DNA from: Ridgeia piscesae
Lineage: Eukaryota; Annelida; Polychaeta; Sabellida; Siboglinidae
Length of the DNA: 64,000 bases
Direction of reading: 5' to 3'
NCBI GenBank assembly: GCA_025642075.2
Contig: JAODUO010001044.1
Coordinates: 108,501-172,500 of the forward strand
Both the position numbers and the translations under genes were made by a program. Of the stretch, positions 24,605 to 36,625 are shown one piece after another. The notes under the pieces were generated by a model. That model did not search any database. It had not been told where the DNA came from and worked only from the letters and a program-made list of their open reading frames with translations. How positions within the stretch are numbered: position 1 is the stretch's first letter; the number at the start of each line of letters is the position of its first letter.

Positions 24605-24658
24605 AAACACACACACGCACGCACGAACGCACACACGCACGCACGCACGCACGCAGAT
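24605..24658. repeat. (AC)n/(ACGC)n microsatellite
   Basis: Short array at the junction between the EGF intron and the truncated recombinase end of the Ngaro-like element. Confidence 0.9.
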
Positions 24659-25978
24659 ACAAACTTTAGATCCTGCAACTGTATAAGGTTGTCTACTGGT
24701 ACGCCGGGACGCTTGGTGATTTCACCAATGAGTAAAAAACCATGAAACGCTAGCATAAACATAGCAGAAATGCAATACTGCAAAAACTGATTGGGGATCA
24801 CAACCGATGTTGTTGCAACCAACTGAGCAAGCATGGGAAGATCAATGGGGCACCGGGAGTCTACTGACCCAGCCCTTTTCTAAACTCCGAGCAAACGTTT
24901 TTTGATATAAAAACTGTCTGCTGGGTCTGGCAAGCCAACAATCTTATGGCTGAATGTGATGGCCGAGACAGCCGAGACAATGGTTGATGCTGCGTAATGA
25001 CATGAAAACAAGTGAGTAATGAAACCGGCAAGATGGGCCTGTGACAGAGGGATGGATTTGGAGCCAGGGGCACTGAGTGCCAGATAATTTTGGAGCCTAC
25101 CGAGACTGTAGCGGTAGGAAGCGCGTGTAGTTGGTGTCAGCGATGACCGAACCAACTCGTGCTCTAATTCAGTAGCATGGAGGGGCTCAGTGACTGTGGG
25201 ATTACTGAAGGTTCGGCGTCTAACCAACTGGCTGCACGTTTTGCCTCGTCTATCTGGAAACGAGTCAGGTGATCGGCAATAATATTTTGATATCCTGGAA
25301 CATGTTGAGAGCGAAACAGAATGTTATATTTCAAACAAGATAAAACCAACATACGCACGAGATTTGGTGATTCTTGGAACTTAATTTGTTGACGATCTCA
25401 ACGTCACCCGCATTATCAGTCATGAAGAAAATGCAATGGTTAGCTAGATCGCAACCAAATATGCCAGTTAGCAGGACCAAGGAGTACAGTTCAAGAAGTG
25501 TTTTGTCAGATGATGAAAATGATCAGTGCCATGTCCCAGCTACCCAATTTGTGCCAAATATAGCTGCAAACCTATGTCACTGGATGCATCTGTGTAAAGT
25601 GTGATGGTATCCGATGATAGAAAGCTGTGATCCAAGAACATGCATTTGCCATTGAACGAGCACAGGAAAGTGTTCCAAGCTAGTAAATTGGGTCGCGCCT
25701 CACTGGTCAACGTGACACAGTGATGTGGACGGCGAATACCACGAGTCAGCTTAATTAAACGTCTCAGAAATGGACGGCCCCACGCCACGGCAAGACAACA
25801 GAAACTCAGAAAACCTATGACCACCTGTAAATCACGCAAAGTTACCGTGCGACGCTTAGCTAAGCGATTCCCTAACAAAGTGGCCTTTGCGATTTGTTCT
25901 GCTGGCAAGCGGAGCTCCAACTTGAGTGTATCAACTTCAATGCCATACACAATCTGGCAAGTAGAAGGCGGACATCGC

Positions 25979-27058
25979 TTACCATGGTTGAAAGGGATAC
26001 CTAGCTTCTTTCTGCGAAAACTGCTCGAATGAAAGTAGGTAATTGCGGCATACTGATCGATGAGCACTCACAAATATGAAATCACCCAGCAAATGTGTGA
26101 CAGTGTCGACAACAAAATGCTGCTGCAGTATCCATTGGACTGCCCGGCTGAAACGGTCAAATGTCTGACAGCTAATAGCAGACCCCATCGGGAATACTTT
26201 ATCATGATAAAATTTACCATGCCAGGTCATGCCCAACAGATGATAATCCTGTGGTTTAATTGGGATTAGCCGGAACGCATCTTTAATATCGGCCTTAGCT
26301 ATGAAGCAACCCTGTCCGCATTCTTGGACAAGTGATACAACCTGATCTAGAGTTTCATACTGAACACACGTGAACTGCTTAGATGTATAAAAATTGATGG
26401 AGTCACCGCGTGGAAATGATAAATCATGAATTAGGCGAAATTTACCGTGGTCATGTTTAGGTACCAAACCAAGGGGGGAGGATTGAAAATCGTTGAATGG
26501 AGGGTTCATAAAAGGTCCAGCTATACGGCCAAGGGAAAGTTCGTGCAGTCGTTTTCTGTCAACTATAGAAGCAGCCTGGAGAGCGGACCGATGATTTCCG
26601 GAGGTGCGTGAGTAATGTGGGCCATCACAGTGAAGGGAAAACCCCAGGGTGAACCCGGTGAGAAGGATAGTTGATTCCTGTTCATCATAATGCATCAGGT
26701 ATGACGAAAGCACGTCCCTTTTGATTGGCTTTGGGAGCGTGTGGCTGGACAGTGATACGATTACCTTTGGCAACGGGGGGTTGACGGCGACAGTTGCAGG
26801 TCTGGTGGGCCCCCGAGCATCGGGCACGGGAATCGTTGTAAGGACAGGCTGGTTTACTGCAAGAGCCGGATCTCTCGAAGCCGAAACACTGACCACCTGG
26901 GTACCGCCCAGTCCTTGAGGGAACACTCCGCACGATTGGGCTGGGCTGCGAAAGGGGGGACGGACGGCCTGTGTGGATTGTTCAAGGCAGCGAATCCCAG
27001 TGAATCTGCCCAAAGTCCAAGTGGTGGGCTTTCTTTTCCCTGCGGAAAGACCCAACAT
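25979..27058 (-). pseudogene. Ngaro/DIRS-like reverse transcriptase with altered active site
   Basis: A 359-codon open frame contains the reverse transcriptase of the element. Recognisable blocks are SSPLGLVPKHDHGKFRLIHD (fingers), FIAKADIKDAFRLIPI (block A with its catalytic Asp) and FPMGSAISCQTFDRFSRAVQ (block B). In block C, where related enzymes have a Y-L-D-D sequence, this copy reads HLLGDFIF, so the first catalytic Asp is Gly. The enzyme should be inactive even though the frame is open. The upstream part of the frame is low-complexity, Pro/Ser-rich Gag-like sequence in a different register from the zinc finger at about 26850. Confidence 0.82.
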
Positions 27059-27421
27059 AAAGCCGCCAAGCTAGTCCCCCGAACAGGCGCTCCATGTCAC
27101 TAATGCCCGAGATGTGTTTAAAAAGACCAGGAGCTAGGTTGGGAAAGCGTTTCGTCATGACAGCTGCATAAACCGAGACAGTATGACGAAACAGGTTTTG
27201 AGGAACGCTTGCTGAGAACATAGTTGAGTGAGTTCCAAGGATAGTCGCTGATTTTAGGGGTCTTCAAACTCCTGGTCTTTCAGTAACATGTGCAGGTTAA
27301 TGAAATCGCCATTCCTAATTTTCTGATTGAAATCAATGGGAGGGGACGGTTATTGACAATATAAGTGGGAGACTGGGATGGAACATCGCCCCCGAGCACA
27401 TTCAAAATGTCGCTCACAGAA

Positions 27422-28083
27422 TCAACAGGACGAAATGACGTGGACACCATCATCACAGAGCAAGGAAATATAGTCAGAAAGCATCCCGCGGTGCTTCCAG
27501 TAGACACACTTCGGGAAGAAAGCTATCAAACGCTTCAACTCGGCGTTCACCTGGTCGACGAGAGCGTTATAATGAGCACGAAGAGGATGACGGGAAGGGA
27601 GACCCAACTTTTTACCGCTGGGCATAACGCGGTAGCACGAAGAGGATGACGGGAAGGGAGACCCAACTTTTTACCGCTGGGCATAACGCGGTAGCAAAGT
27701 TGGCTGATTGCGTCGTGCTTGACATTCTTGTGTGCAATGAAATTGCGAGCAAGCGAGAGAATCTGTCGGGCGTGCTGGACAGGGTCGCACTGTGGGTGGT
27801 TCAAGTCGTTCCCCCCGATTTGCAAAATAAGAAAACCGGCCCGCACAGCTGCAGATTGAGGGGCGCCGTCGCGGACAAAGGGAATCCCCGCACAGCCTGC
27901 CCCCAAAATAGAGCAGTTGGCCAAATCACGCTGTATGCCACAATTGATAATAGTTTCTCGGGTACAATAACGGTAAAAACGGGTAATGAAACTATCACCG
28001 ACGAACAGAACCTGTTTGGGAGAGGAAACCGGGATCTGCGAGAAAGGAGACCCGGGGCCAGGGGTGCCTACCGCCGACGCCAT
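27422..28083 (-). pseudogene. SGNH hydrolase-like ORF of the Ngaro-like element
   Basis: The minus-strand frame begins MASAVGTPGPGSP and soon shows VLFVGDSFITR (the G-D-S nucleophile block) and ILQIGGNDL (the G-x-N-D block). In a shifted frame after 27577 it shows LLCDDGVHVISSC (the D-x-x-H block). All catalytic blocks of an SGNH/GDSL esterase are therefore visible. A perfect 59 bp tandem duplication (27577-27635 and 27636-27694) sits between the second and third blocks. As 59 is not a multiple of three it shifts the frame and breaks the protein. Hydrolase domains of this type have been reported in some Ngaro-like elements; their role is unclear. Confidence 0.8.
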
Positions 28084-28383
28084 TACCAGACCAGTTCAAA
28101 CCCGATGGAAGTAGGACACACGAATAAATGCGCTAATGCGACAACAGGAAAGAATAAAAGAGTCAAAACTCACCAAACCGTTGAAGTATATCGTGGTAAC
28201 ACAAGATAATAACCAAGTAACAAAATAACAGAAACAAAAGCCCAACAATGTAATCAAACATGTTGGCGATGAAAGCCGAAGTGAAGACTTTCCCAGCAGG
28301 CTCTAGCGGAACCAGTAAGTTTCCTTTAGGGGGAGACAAGTCACTCTCTAGTATCTACGTAAATATTATTCTACTAGGGAATT

Positions 28384-28504
<121 letters not shown>

Positions 28505-28631
28505 AACATATTAAATGCTTATATTGGTGCAGCATAGTAAGATAACACGCACATTTGGATTGTGTTTTATAAAACATTTATTTATGCATATTTTAATATC
28601 GTAAATGTTACGGAATGCTAGGAAAAGCAAT

Positions 28632-28742
28632 ACGTGATGTCTGCAAGTCAACGCCCTGTCAAAATGAAGGAGTTTGCAAGTCAAACCGCCAGCGGATACA
28701 CGTGCAAATGCAAGAATGATTACACTGGAAATAACTGCGATA
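28632..28742 (+). pseudogene. EGF-like exon, array copy G, inactivated
   Basis: The sequence is recognisable as a seventh array copy: RDVCKSTPCQNEGVC in one frame and GYTCKCKNDYTGNNCD in another. It differs in two damaging ways. About 300 bp of the usual upstream intron, including the polypyrimidine tract and ACAG acceptor, is missing; the exon start reads AAAAGCAATACGTGATG instead. One extra base between the third Cys and the GYTC block shifts the frame and leads to a stop. The donor is better than in the live copies (GATA|GTAAGT). A cryptic AAAAG acceptor at about 28627 keeps phase 1 but would still enter the frameshift. It is probably skipped. Confidence 0.75.
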
Positions 28743-28853
28743 GTAAGTGTTGTTGTTATTGTGTACACATGTTGACAGTATTTTCGATTACGATGAAGCT
28801 AATTAATGCTCTCTGTCGGTTTTGTGTCCTGATTGTAATAATATATGTTGTAG

Positions 28854-29081
28854 TTCCGATTAACATGGATATGTGTTTCCACCAAGAGAGGGTATGCGCA
28901 ACTAGCTGCGAATACTTGACGGTGGATGGAATATATGCATCATGCGATGATTGTCGCAAATATCTGGTATGTAAAGATGGTTCAGAAATAAGCCGTACAT
29001 GTCCAGATAAACCAAACTGGGGCTTCAACGTCGACACAAGACAATGCCAGTATAAGTCCCCGCACTGCTTTGATTGCAATG
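28854..29081 (+). CDS. Chitin-binding (peritrophin-A-like) domain exon
   Basis: This 228 nt exon (acceptor TATGTTGTAG, donor AATG|GTAGGT, phase 1 both ends) encodes a Cys-rich module reading in part CATSCEYLTVDGIYASC, DDCRKYLVCKDG, RTCPDK and GFNVDTRQCQY. The pattern of C, then an aromatic/acidic stretch, then C-x2-Y-x2-C, C-P, G-x2-F and a final C matches the chitin-binding type-2 (peritrophin-A, CBM14) family. Members bind chitin in cuticle, shell matrix or gut lining. There are extra Cys residues at both ends (MCFHQERVC and HCFDC) that could pair with each other. It follows the dead EGF copy and precedes 7.8 kb of transposon-filled intron. Confidence 0.78.
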
Positions 29082-29176
29082 GTAGGTTACACATTCTTAT
29101 ATTACGAACATCTGGTTTAAGTCATATATAAATTAGTGTTCTGATATTCAGTTATTTTTGTTTCACACGGGCCACG

Positions 29177-29369
29177 TTTAACAAGATTTAACAAGATTTA
29201 ACAAGATTTAACAAGATTTAACAAGATTTAACAAGATTTAACAAGATTTAACAAGATTTAACAAGATTTAACAAGATTTAACAAGATTTAACAAGATTTA
29301 ACAAGATTTAACAAGATTTAACAAGATTTAACAAGATTTAACAAGATTTAACAAGATTTAACAAGATTG
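29177..29369. repeat. Decamer array (ACAAGATTTA)n
   Basis: About 19 perfect head-to-tail decamers form the 3' end of the CR1 copy. The related copy at 17216 has only about two units, so the array has expanded at or after insertion. Confidence 0.97.
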
Positions 29370-31739
29370 CCACCTAGAGATTCAACTCTAGTTGGCAGGT
29401 GGACTAGGAAGCCATTTGGCTTATCGAGAGTCCAACCTATCTATCTAAGTATACCCCGCCCGTCTTAGGTATATGTCGATTTTATTTTTAAATATATTAA
29501 CACTACTAGCACCTACACAATCAGCTGATAATCTGTTCCATTCGTTTACTGTTCTTTGTGAAAATGAAATTTTCTAATATCTAGTCTACACTGCTTCTTT
29601 GCTAATGTAACTCCATATCCTCTAGTCCTTCTCTTTCCTTGACTGTGAAAAAATATTTCTGTCAATATTTTCATATCCATCAATATTTTAAACACCTCAA
29701 TCTGATCTCCTCTCAATCTTCTAGTTTCTAGTGTTTTTAAACACCACATTCTTTAGACGCATTTCATAACTAATATTCCTGATTTTTTGGTATCATTTTG
29801 GTTGCTCTCCTTGTACTCTTTCTAGCATATCAATATCCTTCTTACGATATGGCCTCCATGCTTGTATACAATATTCTAATGAGGCCTAACTATTGTTTTA
29901 TACAGCGGTATTATTAGTTCTTTTTTTCTTTGTACACTATATTTCGCCTAATTAATTCAATAATTTAGTTTCCCTTCGCTGCTGCAATTCCAAACTGCTC
30001 TGATACCTTCATGTCAGCACTAATAGTTAACCCTAAGTCCTTTTCCTTTAAGGTAGTATTTAGTACAGTATCACCCATTGTATATTTTGCATCTTCATTC
30101 CCATGTCCTGTGTGAAGGCACTTACACTTTCCAAAATTAAACAGCATTTGCCACTTCTCAGACCATTCTATCAACTTATTAAGATCATCTTGTAAATGCT
30201 GTCTATCTGCATCACTTTTAATTTTCCTAAACACTTTTGTGTCGTCCGCAAACTTCAACACCTTGCTTGTTATGTCATCATCCAAATCATTGATATATAT
30301 TAAGAATAAAATAGGTCCCAGTACTGATCCCTGCGGTACTCCACTCAAAACCGCTTTCCAGTTTGAAACCTCCCCATCAACTACTACTCTTTGTCTTCTA
30401 TCAATAAGCCATTTTTCTATCCAGTTGATCATTCCATTTCCTATGCCATGGGCCTTTAGTTTAAGTAGTAGTCTTTGGTGTGGCACTTTGTCAAAGGCTT
30501 TTTAAAAATCTAAGTAGATTATATCTACTGGTGATCCCTCATCTAGCCACTTTGTGACATCTTCCAAAAAACATAACATATAACAAATCACCGATGTTAA
30601 ACTCACTTTCTATAGTTCTCTGACTTGTTTCTCGAACCTTTTTTTAAATAATGGTATAATGTTTGCTTCTTTCCATTCTAACGGAACTATTCCCTCCTCT
30701 AATGACAAATTGAACACTGTTGCAAGCGGTATGCTGATTTGTTCTACAATTTCCAATAGTAATTTGGGAGGAATCCCATCCACTCCAGGTGATTTATTAT
30801 CCTTTATGTCTCTTATTTCCATAGCTACCATTGTTGGGGTTACAATTAGTTGTCCTAAATAGTCAAACTCTCTCCCTTCGAACTTAGTCTCAAGTACTGG
30901 TAATATACTAATATCTTCCCTGGTAAACACCGAACTAAAGTACTCATTTATGTTTTCTGCCATTAAGAATCCCTCTGTTATTATGTTTCCATCACTACCT
31001 TCTAGAGGACCGACCTTATCCTGAACTTTCTGTTTACTTCGAACATACGCATAAAAACTCTTGCTGTCATGTTTTATATTAAAAGCTTTTTCGTAGCTTC
31101 TCTTTGAATTTCTAATTTCAGCTGTAGCTTGATTAAGTGCTTCTTTATAAATGCTATAGTCTTCTTCACTTCCGGTATGTCTATATGTCTTCCACATCAT
31201 TTGCTTGTACTTGATTTTTCTAATGGCTTCCTTCGATAAGTGTTTCTTCTTTGACCGTTTCCCCTGTTTTTTCAAGGGGACAAATTTGTCAACGACGCAG
31301 TCAATTTCACTCTTTAAAATATTCCAGCATTCTGTTGCTGTCTTATTCTTCAGTGTGTTATTCCAGTCTATCTTTGCTAAATATTCCCTCATGTCCTTAT
31401 ATCTTCCTTTGTGAACATTTTTTCTGTACCTTATTTTTCTATTCCGTTCTCCCTTTACTTTGATGATAAAATGTATCTGGTTGTGATCACTACACCCCAG
31501 TGGCTCACATATCTGGACATTATCAACAAATTCCTTCTGTGAGCTCAATACTATGTCTAACACGTTCTCGCCCCTGGTTGCTTCTAACACATGTTGAGAA
31601 AGGAAACTATCTTGTACTAAATTAAACAAACTCTTGATCCTCTCTCCCGGTACTCTATAGAGATGTCCACTGTATATAGCCCATGGTTAAAATCCCCCAT
31701 AATAATACAGTCCCGTTTACTCACTTCTTTGATAGCGTA
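29177..31739 (-). mobile_element. CR1-type LINE, 5'-truncated, with long decamer tail
   Basis: The minus strand encodes the end of the endonuclease (31629-31490, with LEATRGENVLDIVLSSQKEF and GCSDHNQIHF) and the reverse transcriptase. RT blocks are KSPGVDGIPPKLL (about 30770), LDFxKAFDKVPHQRLL (about 30500), SGVPQGSVLGPILFLIYIND (about 30310), FADDTKVF (about 30240) and the thumb to 29546. A TAA replaces the residue after L-D-F in the catalytic block (about 30504), and frameshifts occur near 30620 and 29960. The 3' terminus is 19 units of the decamer ACAAGATTTA. It shares high identity with the copies at 17216 and 61.4-64.0 kb. Confidence 0.9.
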
Positions 31740-32574
<835 letters not shown>

Positions 32575-32760
32575 ATGAACTTAAGAAATATGTGTTATGA
32601 AAAAGACAAGGGACATCTCAAAGGACACCCATTGCACGAATATTACTATGTTGCACAATCTGGTTATAGACACATATCCGAGAGAGCACGCACCAACCGT
32701 TATTATGACACTTTTCTTCCAACTTCTGTTAGGCTGCTAAACGCGAAATCGCGGAGGGGA
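32575..32760 (+). pseudogene. LINE reverse transcriptase C-terminal remnant
   Basis: The plus strand reads HPLHEYYYVAQSGYRHISER followed by ARTNRYYDTFLPTSVRLLN. This is the conserved C-terminal tail of a LINE reverse transcriptase (HPL...SGRR...R-T-N-R...S-F-I-P...LLN). Only the last 60 or so residues remain. A better-preserved relative of the same tail occurs on the minus strand at 42489-42700. Confidence 0.7.
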
Positions 32761-33273
32761 AATGATCGGGGAGAATGGGGAGATACAATGGGGCGCACTA
32801 CTATTATAAGCATTGTCAATACTAATATCGTTATGTTATGTTGTGTTATGTGAATATCTACCACAAGCATTTTCTTTTTGGGGGACTATTAAAGGTTATT
32901 TATTGTATTTTATTGTAATTTGTTGTATTGTATTGTGAATTAGCGAAACTGGGCGCTGAAAATGTGGGGTCAACTATGCTTCGCAGCGCTGCGGCTGTCG
33001 CCGCCATAGGTCGCAGTAAATCGAAACCCCGCACTTGTAAACATACAAATCGATGTCACAATAGACAAATGTGACAACGAGTATAGGGTCTAAAGCGTAT
33101 TGAGTATTTATAATCTCGCTTAACCGACTAAAGAAAATTAATACGTACGGAAATAACGTTTTTTTCGACGATGTCGCATTGGGTTTTTTTTTTACAATAT
33201 TGTACTAGCTCAATTAACTCCAAATTGCGTTAGTCATTAGGTAGGCCGACTATTCTGCTACTACTAATATTAC
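32761..33273. other. Intronic sequence
   Basis: Short TATTG-type repeats at 32898-32935 follow the LINE tail; otherwise nothing recognisable. Confidence 0.3.
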
Positions 33274-33421
33274 TATTATAGTCAACGACTTGAGACAGCC
33301 ATGTGCTACAACGCTAAGGGGCGAATCCCGATCTTTATTCTGATTGGATGATTATTACAAACATTAGGTAATGGTGCGCCATGCATGTCAAACTAAACAG
33401 ATAAATGCATATTCTGTAACA
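33274..33421 (-). repeat. Gypsy element 3' LTR
   Basis: 148 bp, about 97% identical by eye to the other LTR. Its outer end reads TA rather than TG on the plus strand (TATTATAG versus TGTTATAG), a mutation of the terminal dinucleotide. Confidence 0.92.
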
Positions 33422-33439
33422 TCCCCTTTTTCCTGACGC

Positions 33440-33674
33440 ATCATAAGTGTTAAAGAAACACTTCACCAAAATTAACATTGATTTACCAACATAGCGTAAC
33501 TTACCAAATGGATAATTGCATTGTCTCTAAGACATTATAACTTATGATTGTAGCTAGTCGGTTTACAAACATATATGCAACTACTATGACCAACATACAT
33601 TCGCAAACATTTGCGAGATTTTAGGCATCATCTACAAAGACTTGAGCCGGTTTTAAAAGTGGGGGGACGGGGGA

Positions 33675-33765
<91 letters not shown>

Positions 33766-34700
33766 GGTGCTAATTCTAAAATAAACAAAGGCCTCTATGT
33801 TATGCTATTTAAAATAGTTATGTTGGCTACATATATTTGAAGAGGGGACATGGCTCACCCAATCCCTGACAATTTGGAGGCTAGACTTTGGACCCGTAAC
33901 TGCTTGCCTGATTCAGAGAGTGACAATATAAATCCGCGGCACTAAGTCGATGTGCATATAAATCCGCGGCACTATGTGCATATAAATCCGCGGCATTAAG
34001 TCCATGGCATTAATCTTTCCCCTATAGTTCTACTAGTGTGTTCTATTTATACCTTTGGTCCGTGGTGAAAAGATGCAAATGTTACACGGGTGCCTGTGTA
34101 GGACTTCCCAATCCCACCATTTGGCAAAGAAATTTGTCATCACTCAAATGGGATCAAATTACACAAAGTGCAGGAATCCGCTGGTTCCGCCGTAAGCGAT
34201 ATAATTACCCACCAGGGCGACCAGGCTGCAATCCAAGGGGTGACAGGATAAACAAAAATTAATAATTTTATAACATGGCTAGTGCCTATTAATATTCAAC
34301 TCAAGTGCAAAATTACCCCTATGAATTTTACTAACTAAATTTGTTCCACCAAAATTAACCCTTGATTTACTGAAGTAGTAGCGTGGCCAACGGAATTTTT
34401 TTAGCATTTTCTAAGTGCATTCGGAACTTATGGGGTTTTGTTAGCTAGTCGGTTTTTAAAACATATAAAGGGAATACCCCCAATGACCAAATACATTTCG
34501 CAAAAGTGGGGCGGGGCGTTCCCCAGGCATCATTTTACAAAGACTTGAGACACAACGCTATATTTCAACACATAATAATTGAGTGGTAAATCGCAGTCTA
34601 TGATCAACGTTCATAATTCTCCGTCTTTCACGAATGTTCATTGCAAATACAGTAATTAAGTAGCAATTACAGTCCACTGTCAATGTTCACAATTTTTGTT
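33440..34700. other. Non-coding replacement inside the Gypsy element
   Basis: A diverged direct repeat of about 200 bp occurs at 33465-33655 and 34345-34555. It shares ACCAAAATTAAC, GCTAGTCGGTTT, TGACCAA and CATC-x3-TACAAAGACTTGAG blocks. Between the copies are an AT array (33679-33763) and three ATAAATCCGCGGCA motifs near 33930-34000. The pattern suggests a second, unrelated insertion with terminal direct repeats. Confidence 0.6.
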
Positions 34701-34719
34701 ACCGTTCTCATTGGAGCTG

Positions 34720-35250
34720 TTACAGTAGACATATCTTTGGTATGTACTGTGACAAGTAGTTCAGCATTCCTTTCAGACGCTGAATGTCTTTCTTGCACTC
34801 TGGCTCTCGCATATTGACGATTGCTTCGACTTTGGATGGGTCTGGCTTCACTCCGTTGGAACCGATTATGTTGCCCATGTAGCTCACTTCCGATTTCTTG
34901 AGCTGCAATTTCGCGATGTTGAACTTCACGTTCTTCTCCTGGGCTCGCTTGAACAACTTGATGAGTGTGCGATCAGCTTCTTATTCGCTATTGGACGCAA
35001 TGATTATGTCGTCTGCAATCACGTGCACATCATCAATGTCACCAAATGTTTGGTACACTCTCTTCCGTAGGACTTCTGACGCTGAGCAAAGTCCAAAGAG
35101 TATTCGCTTGAAGACATATCTTCTAAACGGTGTGTTGAAGATAGTGAGAGAGGCACTCTCTTCAGACAGAGGAACTTGCCAGAATGCATCCTTCAAGTCG
35201 ATCACCGTGAACACTTTCTCGCCACTTAGTCGACAGGTTACATCTTCCAC
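34720..35250 (-). pseudogene. Gypsy reverse transcriptase fragment
   Basis: The minus strand reads FTVIDLKDAFWQVPLSEESA (block A), then RILFGLCSASEVLRKRV (block B) and VHVIADDIIIAS (catalytic box, both Asp present). After a TAA stop at about 34980 comes KNVKFNIAKLQLKKSEVSYM with MGNIIGSNGVKPDPSKVEAI and IQRLKGMLNYLSQYIPKI, the RT connection region. The fingers region continues upstream in another frame (35561-35238, KPTDWVHNLVIVEKKDGSLR). The gene stops before RNase H. Confidence 0.88.
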
Positions 35251-35500
35251 GGTAGGTATCTGGAAGTTCTCCCGCTAGGGTCGAGGCAGAGTCTCAAAGA
35301 TCCGTCTTTCTTCTCCACAATCACAAGATTGTGTACCCAGTCTGTGGGTTTGTTGATCTTCTGTATGACCTTGTGTTTCTTCATCAGATCAAGCTTCAGT
35401 TTCAGTCTGCCCTGTAGCCCAAATGGAACTCTTCGAAGTGGTTCTTTCACTGGCACTGTGTCTTGTTCGACTGCAATATGATATGATTCTTCGACACAGC

Positions 35501-36502
35501 CTAGTCCATTACACTGCCTAGTCCAGGTGGTGATTCTGAGTTGACTAAGTAGAACTCGCATTGCTTATTGCGGCCATTCATTGAACACTCGAATTGACAC
35601 TTCCCGATATGTATCATCCGTTGACCTCCATATGCTCTGAGCACAGTGTTTGACGGCTTTATCTGCGGTCTTGGTGTGATTTTTCTGAATGTTCCCAACG
35701 GCATCACACTGGTGGCTGCTCCCATGTTTAATTTCACCTTCACACGTGTCTCATTGCTTCTAATGACAGCATGCCATTCATCAGCTTTCTCAATGTTTCC
35801 AATGAAGAGTGTGTCCAGAACGACTTGATCATCGTTTCTTTCATCACCTTGCACTAGTTCTTTCACTGACTTGGTCCTGCACATTTCTGCAAAATTATTG
35901 GAATTCACTTCATACACTACTTTCATCGACTCAACCGGACCTTTCTTCATGGTTTGCACATCTTTTCTGTTTACCTCTGAAGATTTACATATATCCACTG
36001 CTCTCTTGAGAGTTAGCTTCACTTCCCTCAGCATCCGTTCCTGAATACGTTTGTCTTTCATGGAAAACACAATCTTATCCCTGATCATGTTTTCGTGCTC
36101 TTTAAATTCGCACGCATTAGCAAGTGTGTGTAGTTCCGTGGTGTAGTCGTCGAAGTGTTGTTCCTCCGCACTCTCATAAATCCAGAATCGATATCTTGCG
36201 AATACGACGCGCTTTTCCCCAACAAATTCAAGTTCAAAGCGTTTGACAACGTCAGCGTAAACATCTGATCTCAAGACGTTACGATTGTCATTGACTTGAG
36301 CGGCATTATTCTGAGCAGGTTGGGCGTTACCTTGTTGGTTGTCATCATCAGGTACAGGCGGATTGTTCGGTGGATCGTTCGGCGAATCATCCCATTTGAA
36401 ATGGTTGTATCGCTCCAACGCATCCGTGCCAATAGCGCTGAGCAAGATGGCAATCGTCGTGCGATCCGGTTTCGATTCTGCTTCGATTGCGAGCATATAC
36501 AA
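35501..36502 (-). pseudogene. Gypsy Gag-protease ORF with mutated protease
   Basis: This is a 333-codon open frame. The first 200 residues are Gag-like: a capsid-type helical region with VVKRFELEFVGEKRVVFARY, then FDDYTTELHTLANACEFKE and DKIVFSMKDKRIQERML. The CCHC zinc knuckle expected next is reduced to its last part (NFAEMCRTK). A retropepsin-like domain follows with KVKLNMGAATSVMPLGTF. The catalytic D-(S/T)-G triad of aspartic proteases is N-M-G here, so the protease should be inactive. Gag and protease share one frame. Confidence 0.85.
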
Positions 36503-36625
36503 TTCGAACCGTTGATACCATCGCCTCCAGTTTTTGGCTACATTACCTTAAAGGCTAAATTATTCCGGGGGCTTTAAACGAGCTTCCATCATCGACTTAT
36601 TTTCGATATATCCATCTTGACACCA

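Larger units (their letters stand above)
24660..28210 (-). mobile_element. Ngaro/DIRS-like tyrosine-recombinase retroelement, decayed
   Basis: On the minus strand the module order is an SGNH hydrolase-like protein (28083-27422), a Gag-type zinc-finger segment (26890-26790, C-F-G-F-E-R-S-G-S-C...C...H...C), reverse transcriptase (26770-25990), RNase H (25640-25540, LYTDASSDIG) and a tyrosine recombinase N-terminal domain (25227-24880, LTPTTRASYRYSLGRLQNYL). The start of the recombinase catalytic domain (24834-24661) follows. There is no integrase or aspartic protease, as expected for this order of elements. Several frame changes are present. The recombinase is cut off before its H-x-x-R and Tyr residues. 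Overall this is a dead copy inserted in the EGF array. Confidence 0.85.
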
